Assembly (NCBI GenBank): GCA_903867275.1
Contig: CAIPQY010000080.1
Location: 1 to 18,090, forward strand
Reading direction: 5' to 3'
Source: an uncultured bacterium
GTDB lineage: Bacteria > Planctomycetota > Phycisphaerae > Phycisphaerales > SM1A02
DNA length: 18,090 nucleotides
Shown here piece after piece: positions 1 to 6,503 of this stretch. The notes beneath the pieces were generated by a model. It was not told the DNA's origin and ran no database searches. It saw only the letters and a program-made list of their open reading frames with translations. The stretch's first letter is position 1, and every line of letters begins with the position of its first letter. Made by a program: the position numbers and the translations under genes.

Positions 1-105
1 CCAACGCGGGAATCCACGACAGCCACTGGGTGAACAACCATCGATCTTCCAGTGCCAGCCCGCAGCCGAAGGCCACGCACACCACGAGCGACGCCGCCTG
101 CAGCA

Positions 106-124
106 GCCACGATGTCATCGTGGC
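106..124. promoter_or_regulatory. Perfect 19-bp palindrome, candidate activator site
   Basis: GCCACGATG-T-CATCGTGGC: two 9-base arms around a single central T at 115, with no mismatch. Its centre lies about 185 bases upstream of the start site predicted from the sigma-54-like promoter. That is a plausible place for the upstream site of a bacterial enhancer-binding protein. The symmetry is seen directly; the function is inferred. It could also be the operator of an unrelated gene to the left. Confidence 0.45.
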
Positions 125-273
125 GATCGATCGACCGAATCCTTGGTGCCTGGAAGCCAATGGCCGGATCGTATGGAGTGCCCAAATGGCAGGCGACGGC
201 TTCCAACCCCGGTTTCGCGCCGCTGCGGGCATCACGAAGCGGCAATTTCCGCCGATCGCCCGAGTCGAGCCGT

Positions 274-290
274 TTGGCATCGCACTTGCT
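274..290 (+). promoter_or_regulatory. Sigma-54-type (-24/-12) promoter for dnaK
   Basis: TTGGCATCGCACTTGCT matches the RpoN consensus YTGGCACG-N4-TTGCW at all but two positions. The nearly invariant GG (276-277) and GC (288-289) are separated by exactly 10 bases. The predicted start of transcription is near 301, giving a leader of about 44 bases with AAGGA at 331-335. The match is seen directly; use by RNA polymerase is inferred, and no rpoN or enhancer-binding protein lies in this window. Confidence 0.6.
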
Positions 291-344
291 TACCCTTTCC
301 TGCCCACTGGCTCGCATGCCTGCTGGGCGAAAGGAATCACACAC

Positions 345-2240
345 ATGGCAGGAAAAATCATCGGCATCGATCTCGGCACCACCAACTCCGTCGTCGCAGT
401 GATGGAGGGCGGCCAGCCCAAGGTTCTCATCAACGCCTCCGGCGCCCGCACCACCCCAAGCGTGGTCGGCTTCACCGAGAAGGGCGAGCGGCTGGTCGGC
501 CAGCCCGCGCGTCACCAGCAGGTGACCAACCCCAAGAACACCGTCTTCAGCATCAAGCGCTTCATGGGCCGCCGTCACGACGAGGTGGAGCATGAGGAGA
601 AGCTCGTGCCCTACACCGTGGTCGGCGGTCCGCAGGATCTGGTGAAGGTGGACGTGCGCGGCAAGCAGTTCACGCCACCCGAAGTCAGCGCCATGATCCT
701 TCAGGAACTGAAGAAGGTCGCCGAGGACTATCTGGGCGAGAAGGTGGACCGCGCGGTGATCACCGTGCCCGCCTACTTCAACGACAGTCAGCGACAGGCC
801 ACCAAGGATGCCGGCGAGATCGCCGGCCTGAAGGTGGAGCGCATCATCAACGAGCCCACCGCGGCCGCGCTGGCCTATGGTCTTGAAAAGAAGAAGAACG
901 CCCGCATCGCCGTGTTCGATCTTGGCGGCGGCACCTTCGACGTGAGCATCCTCGACGTGGGTGACGGCGTGTTCGAGGTGCTCAGCACCAACGGCGACGG
1001 CCACCTCGGTGGCGACGACTTCGACCAGCGGCTGATCGACTTCATCGCCGACGAGTTCCGCAAGAAGGAAGGCATCGACATCCGCAGCGACGCGATGGCG
1101 CTGCAGCGACTGAAGGAAGCGGCCGAGAAGGCCAAGATCGAGCTCTCCAACCAGATGGAGACCGCGGTCAACCTGCCCTTCATCACCGCCGACCAGAACG
1201 GCCCCAAGCACCTGCAGGTCACGGTGACCCGCTCGCGCTTCGAGGATCTGTGCAAGGATCTGTTCGAGCGCCTGCGTGGCCCCTGCGAGCAGGCGCTGCG
1301 TGACGCCAAGCTGAACCCGAAGGACGTGCAGGAGGTCGTGCTGGTGGGCGGCTCCATCCGCATCCCCAAGGTGCAGCAGCTGGCGAAGGACATCTTCCAG
1401 ACCACCGAGCTCGACAAGAGCATCAACCCCGACGAGGTGGTGGCCGTGGGCGCCGCCATCCAGGGCGCGGTGCTGCAGGGCGACGTGAAGGATGTGCTGC
1501 TGCTCGACGTCACGCCGCTCTCGCTGGGCGTGGAAACGCTCGGTGGCGTGATGACCAAGCTGATCGAGAAGAACACCACCATTCCGACCAGCAAGAAGGA
1601 GGTGTTCAGCACCGCGGCCGACAACCAGACCAGCGTGACCATCCATGTGCTGCAGGGCGAGCGCGAGTTCGCCAACGACAACCGCAGCCTGGGTCGCTTC
1701 GACCTCAGCGGCATCGCACCGGCCCCCCGCGGCCTGCCGCAGATCGAGGTGGAGTTCGCGATCGACGCCAACGGCATCCTGAGCGTGTCGGCCACCGAGA
1801 AGGCGACCGGCAAGAAGCAGGAGATCCGCATCACCGGCTCGAGCGGTCTGAGCAAGGACGAGGTGGAGCGCATGCGCAAGGAAGCCGAGCAGAACGCCAC
1901 CGCCGACAAGGTGCGACGCGAACTGATCGACCTTCGCAACCAGGGCGAGGCGGTGGCCTATGCCACGCGCAAGAGCCTGGAGGAGCACGGCGGCAAGATC
2001 AGCGCCGAGGCGCGCGGCAAGATCGAGGGCGCACTCAGCAACCTCGAGACCGTGCTGAAGGGCGAGGACAAGGCCGCCATGCAGGCCGCCATGAAGACGC
2101 TCAACGACGCCTCGGCTGAACTTGGCAAGGCGGTCTACGAGGCCACCTCCAAGACTCCGGGCGCCGAAGGCGGCGGAGCAAAGCCCGCCGGCAAGGACGA
2201 CGTGATCGACGCCGAGTACGAGGTGAAGGACGGCAACTGA
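345..2240 (+). CDS. dnaK: Molecular chaperone DnaK (Hsp70)
   Basis: Cytoplasmic ATP-dependent Hsp70 chaperone that binds exposed hydrophobic segments of unfolded proteins and cycles with DnaJ and GrpE. The 631-residue product has the full family layout. The phosphate-binding loop GIDLGTTNS is at residues 7-15, followed by the actin-like motifs VPAYFNDSQRQAT, INEPTAAALAYG and FDLGGGTFDVS. The interdomain linker DVLLLDVTPLSLG lies near 381-393, then come the substrate-binding domain and a helical lid, ending in the typical DDVIDAEYEV tail. ATG at 345 is chosen because the homology begins there and AAGGA lies 9 bases upstream; the frame is open further upstream but without family similarity. One oddity is GGSIRIP where GGxTRxP is usual. 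No dnaJ or grpE is adjacent. Transcription probably starts at the sigma-54-like site at 274-290 and ends at the hairpin at 2281. Confidence 0.97.
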   Translation: MAGKIIGIDLGTTNSVVAVMEGGQPKVLINASGARTTPSVVGFTEKGERLVGQPARHQQVTNPKNTVFSIKRFMGRRHDEVEHEEKLVPYTVVGGPQDLVKVDVRGKQFTPPEVSAMILQELKKVAEDYLGEKVDRAVITVPAYFNDSQRQATKDAGEIAGLKVERIINEPTAAALAYGLEKKKNARIAVFDLGGGTFDVSILDVGDGVFEVLSTNGDGHLGGDDFDQRLIDFIADEFRKKEGIDIRSDAMALQRLKEAAEKAKIELSNQMETAVNLPFITADQNGPKHLQVTVTRSRFEDLCKDLFERLRGPCEQALRDAKLNPKDVQEVVLVGGSIRIPKVQQLAKDIFQTTELDKSINPDEVVAVGAAIQGAVLQGDVKDVLLLDVTPLSLGVETLGGVMTKLIEKNTTIPTSKKEVFSTAADNQTSVTIHVLQGEREFANDNRSLGRFDLSGIAPAPRGLPQIEVEFAIDANGILSVSATEKATGKKQEIRITGSSGLSKDEVERMRKEAEQNATADKVRRELIDLRNQGEAVAYATRKSLEEHGGKISAEARGKIEGALSNLETVLKGEDKAAMQAAMKTLNDASAELGKAVYEATSKTPGAEGGGAKPAGKDDVIDAEYEVKDGN

Positions 2241-2280
2241 GGCGCCGCGCGCGCCTCGTATCGCCACCCTCGCATGCATC

Positions 2281-2320
2281 GCGGCTGTCAGGCTCAGGCC
2301 TGGCAGCCGCTTTCACTTTC
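2281..2320 (+). terminator. Rho-independent terminator of dnaK
   Basis: A 13-bp stem pairs GCGGCTGTCAGGC (2281-2293) with GCCTGGCAGCCGC (2298-2310). There is one T-G wobble and a four-base loop TCAG. TTTCACTTTC follows, a broken U-tract. It lies 40 bases after the dnaK stop and separates dnaK from the next gene. Confidence 0.8.
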
Positions 2321-2343
2321 ATGCTGTCCCAGGAAGCCCTAGC

Positions 2344-3027
2344 ATGTTCCCCATGATCAAGCCCATCGCGCTGCTTCTGGTTGCCTCGCTCGCCCTGCTC
2401 GCCGCCGGCGATCCACCCGCCGCCCCCGCTCGTGTGGGCTACGCGTGGCCACTGCCCACCTGCATCGTGAGCGGCGAGCCGCTGGGCGACAAGCCGGTGG
2501 TGAAGGTGCTCGAAGACGCGAAGGACCCCTCGGTGAACGGACGCGAGGTGCGCTTCTGCTGCGAGAAGTGCGCAGCCACCTTCGACGCCAACCGCGCCAA
2601 GTACCTGAAGGATGCCGATGCCGCCATCGCCGCGCGCGAGATGCCGGCCTACACGCTGACGAACTGCATGATGATGCCCGACGAGAAGCTGCCTGCACCG
2701 GACGCCAAGGAACAGGATGGCGCACGCAGCGTTGTGGTTGGCAACCAGCTGGTGCGCGTGTGCTGCGCGCAGTGCGAGCGCAAGGTGAAGCGCAATCCCG
2801 CAGCCGTGCTGACCAAGGTGCAGACCGCGCTGGTGGCGGCACAGGCACCGGGCTACACCATGAAGACCTGCCCCGTCAGCGGCAAGGCGCTGCCCGCCAC
2901 GCCCACCGACACCCTGATCGCCGGACAGCTGGTGCGACTGTGCTGCGAGGATTGCCGCGCAAGCGCCGAGAAGAACCCATCCGCCACGCTGGCGAAGCTG
3001 CAGGCCCCGGCGACCAAGAAGAACTGA
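2344..3027 (+). CDS. Exported protein with three TRASH/YHS-like cysteine modules
   Basis: A 227-residue protein with an N-terminal signal peptide (hydrophobic core about residues 7-21) and three tandem copies of a cysteine module. The modules have Cys40...C72-C-x-x-C76, Cys108...C140-C-x-x-C144 and Cys176...C200-C-x-x-C204. The first cysteines are exactly 68 residues apart, and modules 1 and 3 share C-x-V-S-G-x-x-L. This CxVSG...(F/V/L)CCxxC pattern resembles TRASH/YHS metal-binding folds, so periplasmic binding of copper or another soft metal is a reasonable inference; the ligand is unknown. ATG 2344 has AGGAAG 7 bases upstream; an ATG at 2353 is possible but too far from it. The gene follows the dnaK terminator closely and converges with the ArsR-methyltransferase gene, leaving 13 bases between stops. 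No neighbouring metal transporter helps to fix the function. Confidence 0.85.
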   Translation: MFPMIKPIALLLVASLALLAAGDPPAAPARVGYAWPLPTCIVSGEPLGDKPVVKVLEDAKDPSVNGREVRFCCEKCAATFDANRAKYLKDADAAIAAREMPAYTLTNCMMMPDEKLPAPDAKEQDGARSVVVGNQLVRVCCAQCERKVKRNPAAVLTKVQTALVAAQAPGYTMKTCPVSGKALPATPTDTLIAGQLVRLCCEDCRASAEKNPSATLAKLQAPATKKN

Positions 3028-3040
3028 ACGCGACGCAGCC

Positions 3041-4027
3041 TCAATCGGCCCGCGGCGCACCCTTGCGAAGCAGTGCCGCGAAGAGGCCGGGGCCCGTCGT
3101 CTTGGGCTCTGGCGGAAGTTCGCGGTGACGCACCACGCTCAACCCCGCGGCCTTGCCCATCTGCTTCAGTGCCGCGGCGCCGAAGCCCATGTGCAGGTGT
3201 CCCATGCTGGCGGCGTAGGCGCGGCGGTCGTGCGGCACGAGGTCGATCACCAGCACGGTGCCGCCTGAGCGCGTGCCACGCGCGGCCTCCGTCAACACCT
3301 GTTCGGGGTCGGGCACATGGTGCATCACCAGCATCATCACGCACGCGTGCACCTCGCCAGCCTTCAGCGGCAGCGACTCCAGCGCACCCTGACGGAACTC
3401 GACATTGGTGGACTTCGAGAGCCGCTTGCGGGCCGCGTCCAGCATGGATGTCTCGCGATCGATGGCGATGACGCGCTTCACGCACGGCGCCAGCAACTGC
3501 GTCGCCTCGCCCGTGCCGCAACCCAGATCGGCGACGATCCATGATGGATCGAGCAGTTCCAGCATGGCCAGGGCCGTGAGGCGTTCGCCGAAGAGATCGC
3601 GCCGAACATCGCTCCATTCGCCACCCACGCGCCCGAAGAACGCACGACTGTCCACGCGTCGATCCGCCAGCACGCTGGCCAGACGCGCCACATCCTGCGA
3701 CGCCTCGGGATGACGCTCCAGCGCGGGCTTGGTCAGATGCCAGAGCGCGCGTGCCTCGTCGGGCATCGCGGGACCGGCCAACCGATACAGCCCCGATGGG
3801 CCTTCACTTCGGCGTGCCACCCACCCGCCTTCGAGCAGCGCCTTCAGGTGACGGCTGGCGGTGCTCTGTGGAACCTGCAGGGTGCGGGCGAGTTCGCCCA
3901 CGCCGAGTTCCTCGCGTTCGAGCAGCGCCAGCACGCGCCAGCGAACCAGGTCACCCATGGCGGCGAGGCGGCCCAGCAGCTCCACCGAGCGCTCGGCACC
4001 CTCTCGCGAGCCTGATGCACCGGCCAC
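3041..4027 (-). CDS. ArsR-type regulator fused to a SAM methyltransferase
   Basis: A 328-residue two-domain protein. Residues about 15-85 form an ArsR winged helix (GVGELARTLQVPQSTASRHLKAL), without the cysteine pairs of metal-sensing ArsR/SmtB proteins. Residues about 140-315 form a class I methyltransferase with motif I VADLGCGTG (165-173) and an acidic ribose-binding residue in VIAIDRE (D190). The family is widespread as ArsR regulators with a UbiE-like C-terminal domain, and in several bacteria it is linked to methionine or SAM metabolism. The effector here is unknown; SAM or SAH sensing is an inference. It lies 8 bases after the TPR lipoprotein gene, so the two probably share a transcript. 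The start is uncertain: GTG 4027 is chosen to keep the first helix; GTG 3985 and ATG 3958 are alternatives, and none has a strong Shine-Dalgarno sequence. Confidence 0.85.
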   Translation of the reverse strand: MAGASGSREGAERSVELLGRLAAMGDLVRWRVLALLEREELGVGELARTLQVPQSTASRHLKALLEGGWVARRSEGPSGLYRLAGPAMPDEARALWHLTKPALERHPEASQDVARLASVLADRRVDSRAFFGRVGGEWSDVRRDLFGERLTALAMLELLDPSWIVADLGCGTGEATQLLAPCVKRVIAIDRETSMLDAARKRLSKSTNVEFRQGALESLPLKAGEVHACVMMLVMHHVPDPEQVLTEAARGTRSGGTVLVIDLVPHDRRAYAASMGHLHMGFGAAALKQMGKAAGLSVVRHRELPPEPKTTGPGLFAALLRKGAPRAD

Positions 4028-4035
4028 GATGGGGC

Positions 4036-4722
4036 TCAGTTGCCGCGGGGCAAGCCGAGGGTGGGACCGAGCACCTGCCCGCGCTGCTCCAGTTCGGCAC
4101 GCACGCGCGGATCCTGCGGGTTGATGCCGTAGGCCTGACGCAGGCGACGCAGCGCCTCCTGCTGATTGCCCAGACGCACCTGCAGCATGGCCATGCGGTA
4201 GTAGGGCTCGGTGCTCTTCTGCAGGTCGTAGCCCTGATCGAATTCGATCGCCGACTCCAGCGCCTGCTTGGCGGAGTCGAGGTCGTTCACCTTCTCGGCG
4301 ATCTCGGCGAGACGCACATACGCCTCGGGGCTTCGGAGTTCGGCGCCCGCGTTGCGGAGCAGCAGGTAGATCTTGGCGGTGTCGCCCTGCTTCTCCATGC
4401 AGTTGGCCAACGCGAACACCACGTCGAGGTCGTTGGGGTTGCGCGCCACGGCGATCTCGAGCGCGTGACGACCTTCCTTGAGGTCGCCCAGACACACCAT
4501 GGCGCGGCCGTAGGCGTACTGCGCGCCCCAGCTGCCGGGGTTGGCTTCGACGACCGGCTTGATCATGTCGGCGGCCTCCTGGCACTGGTTGTGCTCCACC
4601 AGGTAGCTGGCGCGGTCCACCGTGGACTCGGTGGGCGGCGGTCCCTGGCAGGCGGCCAGGAAGAGGGCCGCGGGCGCGGCGATGCAGCGGAGGACGGTTC
4701 CCAGTGGTGCGAGTCGGCTCAT
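4036..4722 (-). CDS. TPR-repeat lipoprotein
   Basis: A 228-residue predicted lipoprotein. The signal peptide ends in the lipobox L22-A-A-C25, so it is probably membrane-anchored on the periplasmic side. The mature part is built of helical tetratricopeptide-like repeats (for example WGAQYAYGRAMVCLGD and PYYRMAMLQVRLGNQQEAL), a protein-protein interaction scaffold, ending in a proline-rich tail. ATG 4722 is chosen because it places the signal peptide properly. No good Shine-Dalgarno precedes it. A TATCAT hexamer (minus strand, 4736-4731) lies so close that a nearly leaderless transcript is possible. It is the first gene of a probable two-gene unit with the ArsR-methyltransferase gene. Partner and role are unknown. 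Confidence 0.82.
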   Translation of the reverse strand: MSRLAPLGTVLRCIAAPAALFLAACQGPPPTESTVDRASYLVEHNQCQEAADMIKPVVEANPGSWGAQYAYGRAMVCLGDLKEGRHALEIAVARNPNDLDVVFALANCMEKQGDTAKIYLLLRNAGAELRSPEAYVRLAEIAEKVNDLDSAKQALESAIEFDQGYDLQKSTEPYYRMAMLQVRLGNQQEALRRLRQAYGINPQDPRVRAELEQRGQVLGPTLGLPRGN

Positions 4723-4730
4723 GGGCGGAG

Positions 4731-5138
4731 ATGATAGGGTTCGGCGTGCCCGATTGCCGCCCACCGATCCCCGCGTTTCCATTCGCCCTGATGCGGCACG
4801 CGTTGCCCGACGGAAGCCACCATTTCGATCTGCTGCTGGCCGCAAGCCAGCATGTGCCCGACGAGGCCCGCGAGGTGGCGACCTGGCGCTGCAACGTGGA
4901 CCCCTGGACGCTGCCGATCGGTGGCGAGGCCTCGATCGAACGCATCGCACCGCACCGAGGCCTGTACCTGCGCCTGACGGAGCCGCGCGAACTTGGCGGC
5001 GATCGAGGCAACGTCACGCCGATGCGTCGCGGCACCTATGCGATGCGCGACGGCGTGATCGAGACGATGCAGGACACCCACACCTTCCTTCGCATGAATG
5101 GCGATCGACTGCAGCGCGTGGCGCCGCCAGTCACGTGA
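4731..5138 (+). CDS. Small LigD-like 3'-phosphoesterase domain protein
   Basis: A protein of about 135 residues resembling the phosphoesterase domain found at the N-terminus of bacterial LigD, which trims 3' ends in non-homologous end joining. The counterparts of the known metal and catalytic ligands are visible: H23 in LMRHA, H31 and D33 in SHHFDLLL, and H75 in APHRGLYL. They are followed by the conserved GDRGNVTPMRRGTY stretch and, earlier, TWR. No ligase or polymerase domain is attached. The start is uncertain: ATG 4731 has GGAG directly abutting, while GTG 4746 has AGGG at a good 6-base distance. ATG 4791 would cut into the first strand. It is divergent from the TPR lipoprotein, and its stop overlaps the convergent DUF456 gene by 8 bases. 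Enzymatic activity is inferred from motifs only. Confidence 0.72.
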   Translation: MIGFGVPDCRPPIPAFPFALMRHALPDGSHHFDLLLAASQHVPDEAREVATWRCNVDPWTLPIGGEASIERIAPHRGLYLRLTEPRELGGDRGNVTPMRRGTYAMRDGVIETMQDTHTFLRMNGDRLQRVAPPVT

Positions 5139-5667
5139 ACGCGTCGTAGCTGAGCGCCGCCCAGGCGATGAACGCGCACGGCAACTTGGCCAGCGAACCG
5201 AGCACGCGACCGATGGCGGCCCCCGCCGCCGGACGCATGGTGTCGCCGATGGCACGGCCGTGAAACAGCATCTCGCCCGCCACGGCACCCAGCACCACGC
5301 CCGCGAGCGCGCCGATGATGGACCCGACGAGTGGCACCGGAATCATGAAGGTGCCAAGCACCACGCCGACAAAGCCGCCGATCAGGCTGCCCGCCATGCC
5401 TGCGCGACTTGCGCCGCCGGCGCGTGCACCCATGGCGCCCGCGATGAATTCCAGCACCTCACCCGCCACGGCCGCGCTGACCGCCACGGCCAGCGATTGC
5501 ACGCCGAACGGCAGCGATCCGCGCTCGAACATCATGGCGGTCACGTCCACCGTGCCGGCCACGCCGATCAGCATCCATGCGCCCGGCACGCCGAGGGGCG
5601 TGAGCACCACGGCCAGCAGACCGATCAGCGCGAACAACGCAGCGCCCACCATCTGCACGGCCATCAT
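5131..5667 (-). CDS. DUF456 family membrane protein
   Basis: A 178-residue, very hydrophobic protein with glycine-rich transmembrane segments, about five or six in number. It carries the hallmarks of DUF456: a first hairpin around LTPLGVPGAWMLIG, and a glycine-rich half containing GGFVGVVLGTFMIPVPLVGS and GALAGVVLGAVAGE. The family has no established function; a cytoplasmic-membrane location is safe. ATG 5667 has GGAGGG 6 bases upstream and overlaps the stop of the upstream UVR-motif gene as ATGA, so the two are translationally coupled. The 3' end overlaps the convergent phosphoesterase-like gene by 8 bases. Confidence 0.88.
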   Translation of the reverse strand: MMAVQMVGAALFALIGLLAVVLTPLGVPGAWMLIGVAGTVDVTAMMFERGSLPFGVQSLAVAVSAAVAGEVLEFIAGAMGARAGGASRAGMAGSLIGGFVGVVLGTFMIPVPLVGSIIGALAGVVLGAVAGEMLFHGRAIGDTMRPAAGAAIGRVLGSLAKLPCAFIAWAALSYDAFT

Positions 5668-6389
5668 GCGCCACCCTCCATCATGCGAAGCTCGTTGCGC
5701 AGGATCGCGGCCAATTCGTAGTTCTCCGACATCACGGCCTCGCGCAGGCGACGTTCGATCTCCAGGCGCTGGCTGGCCGGCAATTTCAGCGCGAGCGCAT
5801 CGAGCAATGTGCGCAGCAGGCCCACTTCGGGCGCCACATCCACGCGATCGCCACGCCCCTGTCGCTGGAGCGATTCCTGCACGCTGCGCAACCCCGCCTC
5901 CAGCGCGGCGATCGCAAGGTCACGACGCCCAGCGGCCAGACCGACCGCCGCCTCGGCGCGCGCGCGCATGGCCAGTTCGTGCGGTCGCCATGGCTCGAAG
6001 CGTGCACGATCGACCGGCTCGACCGCACGCGCAGCAAGCAGGTCCAGCGCACGGAGGTTGTCCAGGGCATCACGCCGCACCCGCCCCCAATCCTCCAGCG
6101 CCGCACAGGCCAGTCCTCGCTGGCGACGCTGCGACATCTCCACCGCCAGCGCCGACACATGGGCCGTGTCGATCGGCTGCGCCACCCCCTCGCCCTCGAA
6201 CCAGGCCAAGGCGGAAGGCGCGTTGCGGAAACCCTGCCCGTCAGGCCGGCCATCCGCCTCCATCTGCACAAAGCCCATCTCGATGCGGACCTGCAGCAGC
6301 AACCTTCCATCGGCGCCGGTGGCACGCCGAACATCCAGCCGGCCGGGGCGCCAGGGCCATTCCTGCAACCATGGGGTGAGGTCGGGCAT
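5664..6389 (-). CDS. UvrB/UvrC-motif protein of unknown role
   Basis: A 241-residue protein. The C-terminal residues about 212-237 (LREAVMSENYELAAILRNEL) form a UVR motif, the short helical hairpin through which UvrB and UvrC interact and which also occurs in McsA and ClpC. The N-terminal part (PWLQEWPWRPG, then VRIEMGFVQMEADGRPDGQ) looks like a conserved domain I associate with planctomycete proteins annotated only as UvrB/UvrC-motif containing. The middle is helical and rich in Arg and Ala. No nuclease or helicase motif is present, so a direct role in excision repair is not shown. It is the first gene of a coupled pair with DUF456, and divergent from the sigma factor gene across 114 bases. 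Confidence 0.8.
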   Translation of the reverse strand: MPDLTPWLQEWPWRPGRLDVRRATGADGRLLLQVRIEMGFVQMEADGRPDGQGFRNAPSALAWFEGEGVAQPIDTAHVSALAVEMSQRRQRGLACAALEDWGRVRRDALDNLRALDLLAARAVEPVDRARFEPWRPHELAMRARAEAAVGLAAGRRDLAIAALEAGLRSVQESLQRQGRGDRVDVAPEVGLLRTLLDALALKLPASQRLEIERRLREAVMSENYELAAILRNELRMMEGGA

Positions 6390-6503
6390 GTGGGGTGCGG
6401 AAGGATCGTAGCCGCAAACGATTCAAAATCCCGGGCAAGAGGTGCTGGCATCCCCCCATGCGGCCGATCTACCATGTGGAGCCCGCGGGTTTCCCACGAC
6501 CAC

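Larger units (their letters stand above)
1..344. other. Leader region upstream of dnaK, no convincing gene
   Basis: The frame of dnaK stays open upstream to a GTG at position 30. The resulting 105-residue extension has no resemblance to any Hsp70 N-terminus and is low-complexity in character, so I treat the region as non-coding. It holds a sigma-54-like promoter (274-290), a perfect 19-bp palindrome (106-124), a second small palindrome CGATCGATCG (124-133), and a Shine-Dalgarno sequence AAGGA (331-335). I see no CIRCE element (TTAGCACTC-N9-GAGTGCTAA), which often controls dnaK through HrcA. The first bases could be the tail of a gene lying further left; that cannot be judged here. Confidence 0.6.

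Noticed and set aside
30..344. N-terminal extension of dnaK from GTG 30
   Set aside because: The added 105 residues have no Hsp70 similarity, and the region holds a promoter and a ribosome-binding site for ATG 345; open frames of this length are common in such GC-rich DNA.
1..344. CIRCE/HrcA operator before dnaK
   Set aside because: No TTAGCACTC-N9-GAGTGCTAA or close variant is present; the palindrome at 106-124 is unrelated.
875..1939. Minus-strand open frame within dnaK
   Set aside because: Antisense shadow of a strongly conserved gene. Long antisense frames opposite dnaK genes are a known artefact.
6446..6462. Possible third sigma-54 box upstream of the sigma factor gene (TGGCATCCCCCCATGCG)
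   Set aside because: The spacing between GG and GC is 11, not 10, and the -12 box is ATGC rather than TTGC; geometry is strict for sigma-54.
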